From NCBI RefSeq assembly GCF_003063475.1, contig NZ_NESP01000001.1, forward strand, positions 1,240,001-1,304,000: a stretch of DNA of 64,000 nucleotides, in the 5' to 3' direction. A program made the translations under genes and the position numbers. Position 1 is the stretch's first letter. Each line of letters opens with the position of its first letter. Positions 58,068 through 64,000 of this stretch are shown piece by piece. Below the pieces are notes generated by a model. It was not told where the DNA came from. It made no database searches and saw nothing but the letters and a program-made list of their open reading frames with translations. Source of the DNA: Limnohabitans curvus (GTDB lineage Bacteria > Pseudomonadota > Gammaproteobacteria > Burkholderiales > Burkholderiaceae_C).

Positions 58068-59752
58068 GCAGGGGTTTTGTCGCGCAACTCGCGGCGCAGC
58101 ACTTTGCCCACGGGTGTTTTCGGCAGCTCCGTACGGAACTCGACCACGCGCGGCATTTTGTAGCCCGTGAGGTTGTGGCGGCAGTGTTCCAACACTTGCG
58201 CTTCGGTCAAGGCAGCGTCTTTCTTGACCACCACCAGTTTGACGGCCTCGCCCGAGCGCTCGTCTGGAATGCCGATCACCGCGCACTCCAGCACGCCGGG
58301 CAAGCCAGCCACCACTTCTTCAATCTCGTTGGGGTAGACGTTGAAGCCACTGACCAAGATCATGTCTTTCTTGCGATCGACGATGCGGAAGTAGCCGCGC
58401 TCGTCCATCACGCCCACGTCCCCTGATTTAAAGAAGCCATCGGCCGTCATCACGCGGGCGGTTTCATCGGGGCGCTGCCAGTAGCCAGCCATCACTTGTG
58501 GGCCACGAATGGCGATCTCACCAGGCGTGCCCACAGGCACTTCGTTGCCGTCATCGTCGATGATCTTCATGTCAGTGCTGGGCAATGGCACACCAATTGA
58601 GCCGTTGAAGGCTTTGTTGGTCACAGGGTTACCGCTGGCAGCAGGGCTGGTTTCTGACAAACCGTAGGCTTCGCAAATGGGGCAGCCGGTTTTCTCCAGC
58701 CACAACTTGGCGACTGGACCTTGCACGGCCATGCCGCCGCCCACGGACACCACCAAGTGCGACCAATCTACTTTATTGAAATCAGGGTGGTTGGCCAAGG
58801 CGTTGAACAAGGTATTCACCGCAGGGAAGACATGGAAGCGATGCTTACTGATCTCTTTGAACACCGCAGGCAAATCACGCGGGTTGGGGATGAGCACCGA
58901 GCAGCCGCCCATGCGCATACACGCCATGATGTTGAGCGTGAAAGCGAAGATGTGATACAGCGGCAACGGGCATATAAAGGTCGGAATCTCGTGAGACGGA
59001 ATGCGCTTGAGTGCAGGCTGAAACCACGCCGACGCTTGCAACATATTGGCCATCACATTACGGTGCAACAGCTCGGCCCCTTTGGCCACGCCTGTTGTGC
59101 CGCCGGTGTATTGCAACACCGCCAAGTCATCGCCATGAATCTCAGGGGACGTCAATGTGCAACGCTCGCCGGCCGCTAATGCATCGTTGAATCGAACGGC
59201 TGTGGGCAGCTCGAACGCAGGCACCATTTTTTTAACTTTGCGCACCACGTGGTTGACCAACACGCCTTTGAGCAAACCTAAGCGGTCGCCCATCGCACAC
59301 AACACCACATGCTTCACAGGGGTACGGGCCAAACACGCTTGCAAGGTCGCGCCGAAGTTTTCGAGCACCACGATCGCTTTGGCATCTGAGTCTTTGAGCT
59401 GGGCTTCCAATTCGCGGGCGGTATAAAGCGGGTTGATGTTGACCACCACAAAACCCGCGCGAAGCACCGCCGCCACAGCGATGGGGTACTGCAACACGTT
59501 GGGCAGCATGATGGCCACCCGGTCACCAAACACCAGTCCTAGGCTTTGCAAATAGGCGGCAAACACTTGGCTCAAACGGTCAAGCTCTTTATAGGTCAGC
59601 CGCTTACCCAAGAAACTGAACGCTGTGCGATCGCCGTACTGGCGAAAGCTTTCTTGCATCAAATCTACCAACGAGCTGTACGCGGTGATGTCAATTTCTG
59701 CAGGTACACCCTCTGGGTAGGCGCTTAACCAAGGCTTCTGTGTGGAGTTCAT
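58064..59752 (-). CDS. fadD: Long-chain fatty acid-CoA ligase
   Basis: Activates fatty acids to acyl-CoA through an acyl-AMP. It has 562 residues of the ANL superfamily. The AMP-binding P-loop is LQYTGGTTGVAKGAELLHRN near residue 215, the EAYGLSETSPAA motif is near 360, GYFRIVDRKKDMILVSG near 450, and the C-terminal catalytic Lys region is LPKTPVGKVLRRELR. It overlaps pntB and the nucleosidase gene by 4 bases each, so all are translated from one transcript. The fatty acid range is unknown. Confidence 0.94.
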   Translation of the reverse strand: MNSTQKPWLSAYPEGVPAEIDITAYSSLVDLMQESFRQYGDRTAFSFLGKRLTYKELDRLSQVFAAYLQSLGLVFGDRVAIMLPNVLQYPIAVAAVLRAGFVVVNINPLYTARELEAQLKDSDAKAIVVLENFGATLQACLARTPVKHVVLCAMGDRLGLLKGVLVNHVVRKVKKMVPAFELPTAVRFNDALAAGERCTLTSPEIHGDDLAVLQYTGGTTGVAKGAELLHRNVMANMLQASAWFQPALKRIPSHEIPTFICPLPLYHIFAFTLNIMACMRMGGCSVLIPNPRDLPAVFKEISKHRFHVFPAVNTLFNALANHPDFNKVDWSHLVVSVGGGMAVQGPVAKLWLEKTGCPICEAYGLSETSPAASGNPVTNKAFNGSIGVPLPSTDMKIIDDDGNEVPVGTPGEIAIRGPQVMAGYWQRPDETARVMTADGFFKSGDVGVMDERGYFRIVDRKKDMILVSGFNVYPNEIEEVVAGLPGVLECAVIGIPDERSGEAVKLVVVKKDAALTEAQVLEHCRHNLTGYKMPRVVEFRTELPKTPVGKVLRRELRDKTPA

Positions 59753-61248
59753 TCAATCGCTTTCACCATGTCTTCAACCACCTTCTTGGCGTCTCCAAAC
59801 ACCATCATGGTTTTGTCCATATAAAACAGTTCATTGTCCAAGCCCGCATAACCCGAAGCCATGGAACGTTTGTTCACGATCACCGTCTTGGCTTTATAAG
59901 CTTCCAGAATCGGCATGCCGTAAATTGAGCTGCCCTTCTCCAACGCAGCGGGGTTCACCACGTCGTTCGCACCCAACACAATGGCGACGTCGGCTTGGCC
60001 AAATTCGCCGTTGATGTCTTCCATCTCAAACACTTGGTCGTAAGGCACTTCGGCCTCAGCCAAGAGCACGTTCATGTGGCCAGGCATGCGACCCGCCACC
60101 GGGTGAATCGCGTACTTCACGTTGATGCCTTTATGCATCAACTTCTCAGCCAACTCGTTCACCGCATGCTGCGCACGCGCCACAGCCAAGCCGTAGCCAG
60201 GCACGATCACCACGGTTTCGGCGTTGGACAAGATATAAGCCGCATCGTCTGCACTGCCGCTCTTGACGGGGCGTTGCTCTTGGGCGCCAGCCACGGCCGT
60301 GACCGCCTCTGCGCCGAAGCCACCCAAGATGACGCTGAAGAAAGAGCGGTTCATGGCCTTGCACATGATGTAGCTCAAAATCGCGCCCGAGCTGCCCACC
60401 AACGAGCCCGCAATGATGAGCATGCTGTTGTTGAGCGAAAAGCCAATGCCTGCAGCAGCCCAGCCCGAATAGCTATTGAGCATGGACACCACCACCGGCA
60501 TGTCAGCGCCACCAATCGGGATGATGATGAGCACGCCCATCACAAACGACAGGGCCAGCATGGCGAAGAAAGCGGTCCAGCTTTCAGTCATCACAAACAT
60601 CAAGCCCAGACCAATCATGACCAAGCCCAACACGAGGTTGAGCATGTGCTGGCCTGCAAAGCTCACAGGCGTGCCTTGAAACAAACGGAACTTGTATTTG
60701 CCCGAGAGCTTGCCAAACGCAATCACCGAGCCGCTGAAGGTGATGGCACCAATGGCCGCGCCAAGGAACAACTCCAAACGGTTACCGGCTGGAATGGGGA
60801 AGCGCTGCATCAGCTCGGTGATGACCACGCCCGACGTCGTTTGCACCTTGGTGATCAACTCTTGCGGCGCTGGCGTGATGCCAAACGCCCAAGGCTCTGC
60901 CACCGCAGCCACGCCGATGAACACTGCGGCCAAACCAATCATGCTGTGCATGAAAGCCACCAGCTCGGGCATTTTGGTCATCTCAACGCGTTGTGCCATG
61001 AGGGTGCCAGCGCCACCACCGACGACGAGGCCAGCCAAAACCCAGCCCATGCCCATGCTGGAGCCAGACAACTTCACAATCAAAGCAGCTGTCGTCAAAA
61101 CGGCAATCGTCATGCCGGTCATGCCAAACACGTTGCCGCGAATGGACGTGGTGGGATGGCTCAAACCTTTGAGCGCTTGAATGAAACACACGCTCGCCAC
61201 CAAGTACATCAAGGTAACGAGGTTCATTGAAACAAAGTCCATGTTCAT
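59749..61248 (-). CDS. pntB: NAD(P) transhydrogenase subunit beta
   Basis: Membrane and NADP(H)-binding subunit of proton-translocating transhydrogenase. It has 499 residues: about nine TM helices in the first ~290 residues and the dIII domain at the C-terminus, with VIVPGYGLAVARAQHAVNEL, VAGRMPGHMNVLLAEAEV and VVNKRSMASGYAGLDNELF. It starts at ATG 61248, overlapping pntAB as ATGA. The enzyme uses the proton gradient to make NADPH. Confidence 0.97.
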   Translation of the reverse strand: MNMDFVSMNLVTLMYLVASVCFIQALKGLSHPTTSIRGNVFGMTGMTIAVLTTAALIVKLSGSSMGMGWVLAGLVVGGGAGTLMAQRVEMTKMPELVAFMHSMIGLAAVFIGVAAVAEPWAFGITPAPQELITKVQTTSGVVITELMQRFPIPAGNRLELFLGAAIGAITFSGSVIAFGKLSGKYKFRLFQGTPVSFAGQHMLNLVLGLVMIGLGLMFVMTESWTAFFAMLALSFVMGVLIIIPIGGADMPVVVSMLNSYSGWAAAGIGFSLNNSMLIIAGSLVGSSGAILSYIMCKAMNRSFFSVILGGFGAEAVTAVAGAQEQRPVKSGSADDAAYILSNAETVVIVPGYGLAVARAQHAVNELAEKLMHKGINVKYAIHPVAGRMPGHMNVLLAEAEVPYDQVFEMEDINGEFGQADVAIVLGANDVVNPAALEKGSSIYGMPILEAYKAKTVIVNKRSMASGYAGLDNELFYMDKTMMVFGDAKKVVEDMVKAIE

Positions 61249-61568
61249 GCTTTGTCTCCTGCAGCTGCCTTAGCGGGTTTGTCTTTTTTTCTGAACATTT
61301 CCAACATGCGACGCGTGACCATGAAGCCACCAAACACGTTGACCGCTGCCAGCGCCACAGCCAACACACCCATGGTTTTACCCAGCGTGGTTTCTGTCAT
61401 GGCAGCCGCCAGCATGGCACCCACGATGACGATGGCCGAGATGGCGTTGGTTACCGCCATCAACGGCGTGTGCAAGGCGGGCGTCACCGTCCACACCACG
61501 TGGTAGCCCACGTAGATAGCCAGCACAAAAATAATCAGGTTGACGAGGGTGGGGGAAACTGCATCCAT
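61245..61568 (-). CDS. pntAB: NAD(P) transhydrogenase subunit alpha part 2 (membrane)
   Basis: A 107-residue membrane segment with three TM helices (about 7-28, 34-56, 62-82), equal to the C-terminal part of E. coli PntA. The start ATG 61568 (MDAVSPTLVNLI) has GAGGA upstream; the open frame adds a charged N-terminus that is not membrane-like. Split alpha subunits are usual in alpha- and betaproteobacteria. The Lys-rich tail (RKKDKPAKAAAGDKA) is cytoplasmic. Confidence 0.95.
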   Translation of the reverse strand: MDAVSPTLVNLIIFVLAIYVGYHVVWTVTPALHTPLMAVTNAISAIVIVGAMLAAAMTETTLGKTMGVLAVALAAVNVFGGFMVTRRMLEMFRKKDKPAKAAAGDKA

Positions 61569-61585
61569 GTTTGTAATTCCTCGTT

Positions 61586-62716
61586 TTATTTCTTCACCAC
61601 CGCGCCGTCGCGGGTGACAAGACAAGCGGCCACGATGTCGTCTTCCATATCGATGTGCAACGCAGCTTCTTTGTTGATGACCAGCTTTAAGAAGTCGAGC
61701 ACGTTGCGGGCATACAGCGCGCTAGCGTCTGCAGCCACCAAAGCGGGCAAGTTGGTCTCGCCCACAATCGTCACGCCGTGCTTGATGACGGTCTTGCCTG
61801 CTTCGGTCAACGGGCAGTTGCCGCCCACGCCATCAGCGCCTTTGCCAGCCGCGATGTCGATGATGACAGCGCCAGGCTTCATGGCTTTGACCATGTCTTC
61901 AGTCACCAACACGGGCGCTGCACGACCCGGAATCAAGGCCGTGGTGATGACGATGTCGGCCAGCGCCACGCGCTTGGCCACTTCTACCTTTTGGCGATCC
62001 AACCAGCTTTGGGGCATGGGGCGGGCATAGCCACCCACACCTTCGGCGGCGTCTTTTTCGTCTTGGCTTTCAAACGACACGTCGATGAACTTCGCGCCGA
62101 GCGACTCCACTTGCTCCTTCACGCTGGGGCGCACATCGGTGGCTTCAATCACCGCCCCCAAACGCTTGGCTGTGGCGATGGCTTGCAAGCCCGCCACGCC
62201 CACACCGAGGATGACCACGCGGGCGGCCTTCACCGTACCCGCTGCCGTCATCAACATGGGGAAAAAGCGTTGGTATTTGTCGGCGGCCAGCATGACGGCT
62301 TTGTAGCCTGCGATGTTGGCTTGAGAAGACAACACATCCATGCTTTGCGCGCGCGTTGTACGCGGTGCGGCTTCGAGGGCAAAGCCCGTAGCACCTGCGG
62401 TGGCCAAACGTTGCAAACCTTCCGCATTGAAAGGCTCCAGCATGCCCACCACGGTGCTGCCTGCTTTGATGCTTGAAGCCTCAGACGCTTCAGGGGCACG
62501 CACCTTGAGAATCAAATCGCAGCCCCAAGCTTGTGTGACATTCACGACCTCAACGCCCACCGCCGCATAGGCAGCATCTGGCACGCTGGCTGGCACACCA
62601 GCCCCCGCCTGCACGCGGACAGTGTGTCCTTGGGAAATGAGCTTCTTAGCCGTTTCAGGCGTGACGGCCACGCGGGTCTCACCTGCCGTCGTCTCGGCGG
62701 GAACACCTATCAACAT
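61586..62716 (-). CDS. pntAA: NAD(P) transhydrogenase subunit alpha part 1 (NAD-binding)
   Basis: Soluble dI domain that binds NAD(H). It has 376 residues from ATG 62716 (MLIGVPAETTAGETRVAVTP), with GAGGAGA upstream. Alanine dehydrogenase/PNT N- and C-terminal domains are present. The Rossmann loop is VILGVGVAGLQAIATAKRLGA near residue 170, and the mobile loop region follows VGGYARPMPQSWL. It is the first gene of the pntAA-pntAB-pntB-fadD-nucleosidase run and is divergent from nudJ. Confidence 0.96.
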   Translation of the reverse strand: MLIGVPAETTAGETRVAVTPETAKKLISQGHTVRVQAGAGVPASVPDAAYAAVGVEVVNVTQAWGCDLILKVRAPEASEASSIKAGSTVVGMLEPFNAEGLQRLATAGATGFALEAAPRTTRAQSMDVLSSQANIAGYKAVMLAADKYQRFFPMLMTAAGTVKAARVVILGVGVAGLQAIATAKRLGAVIEATDVRPSVKEQVESLGAKFIDVSFESQDEKDAAEGVGGYARPMPQSWLDRQKVEVAKRVALADIVITTALIPGRAAPVLVTEDMVKAMKPGAVIIDIAAGKGADGVGGNCPLTEAGKTVIKHGVTIVGETNLPALVAADASALYARNVLDFLKLVINKEAALHIDMEDDIVAACLVTRDGAVVKK

Positions 62717-62818
62717 GCGCTTCTCCTCGTGTGGATGCTTATTCTTGTCAGAGTGACGCAAGGTTACACGACTTTACAAAGACAACTGAGCGGGATTTAC
62801 CCGAAAGATAATGAGCGA

Positions 62819-64000
<1,182 letters not shown>

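Noticed and set aside
59995..61230. 411-codon open frame on the plus strand opposite pntB
   Set aside because: Antisense shadow of a conserved membrane protein gene; composition rich in His, Gln and Arg without any family feature.

Overview
The window reads as a contiguous piece of chromosome from a betaproteobacterium of the order Burkholderiales, most probably family Comamonadaceae (Limnohabitans/Rhodoferax-like). This is inferred from the gene order tRNA-Tyr/Gly/Thr-tuf-tRNA-Trp-secE-nusG-rplKAJL-rpoBC, the order rpe-gph-trpEGDC, a GshA of the Acidithiobacillus-type family, split PntA subunits, HPr kinase beside PtsN, and the overall protein sequences. No species can be named from the sequence alone. 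I found no insertion sequence, prophage, CRISPR array or rRNA. Nearly all the window is dense core genome, with many ATGA/GTGA stop-start overlaps.

Layout: 1-11860 (minus strand) is the transcription/translation superoperon, read from tRNA-Tyr down to a partial rpoC, with a structured L10 leader before rplJ and an rplL-rpoB intercistronic hairpin. 11880-18391 (minus) is rpe-gph, a candidate Trp leader peptide and attenuator, trpE-trpG-trpD, an unlisted 53-aa membrane protein, trpC and ung. 18447-20851 (plus) is apaG-thiL-pgpA-pncC. 20852-28839 (minus) holds a PIN-domain gene, a THUMP RNA methyltransferase, rpoN, lptB, lptA, dsbA, a SPOR protein and argS. 28910-33613 is a cell-surface glycosylation locus: an ArnC/GtrB-like glycosyltransferase and a GtrA-like protein (plus strand) converge on an ArnT-like transferase, a ChbG/NaxD-like deacetylase and a LysR regulator (minus strand). 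33665-41305 carries a SLAC1/TehA-family transporter, malate synthase G, a small membrane protein, an unusual photolyase-like protein with its domains apparently in swapped order, a CWC-type cysteine-rich protein, a DHA2 exporter and a class II glutamine amidotransferase. 41302-53690 (minus) runs through gshB-kup-gshA, proA, holA-lptE-leuS, tolR-tolQ, dapB and bamE. 53776-57308 holds fur, hprK-ptsN, hpf and corA, which has a long structured leader. 57309-62716 (minus) is a pntAA-pntAB-pntB-fadD-nucleosidase operon. 62819-64000 (plus) is nudJ and the 5' part of mnmA.

How genes work together: the first block makes transcription and translation machinery, the trp block makes tryptophan from chorismate, and LptA, LptB and LptE belong to one LPS export machine although they lie in two places. 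The 28.9-33.6 kb cluster has the parts list of the Francisella/Bordetella pathways that transfer a deacetylated hexosamine to lipid A. PtsN and HprK form the regulatory phosphotransferase branch, separated here by about 30 kb from rpoN.

The observations most worth a second look are the photolyase-like protein with an apparent domain permutation, the minimal lipid A hexosamine-modification locus, the trpE attenuator with its Trp-Pro-Trp leader peptide, the structured corA leader, and the small membrane ORF translationally coupled inside the trp operon.
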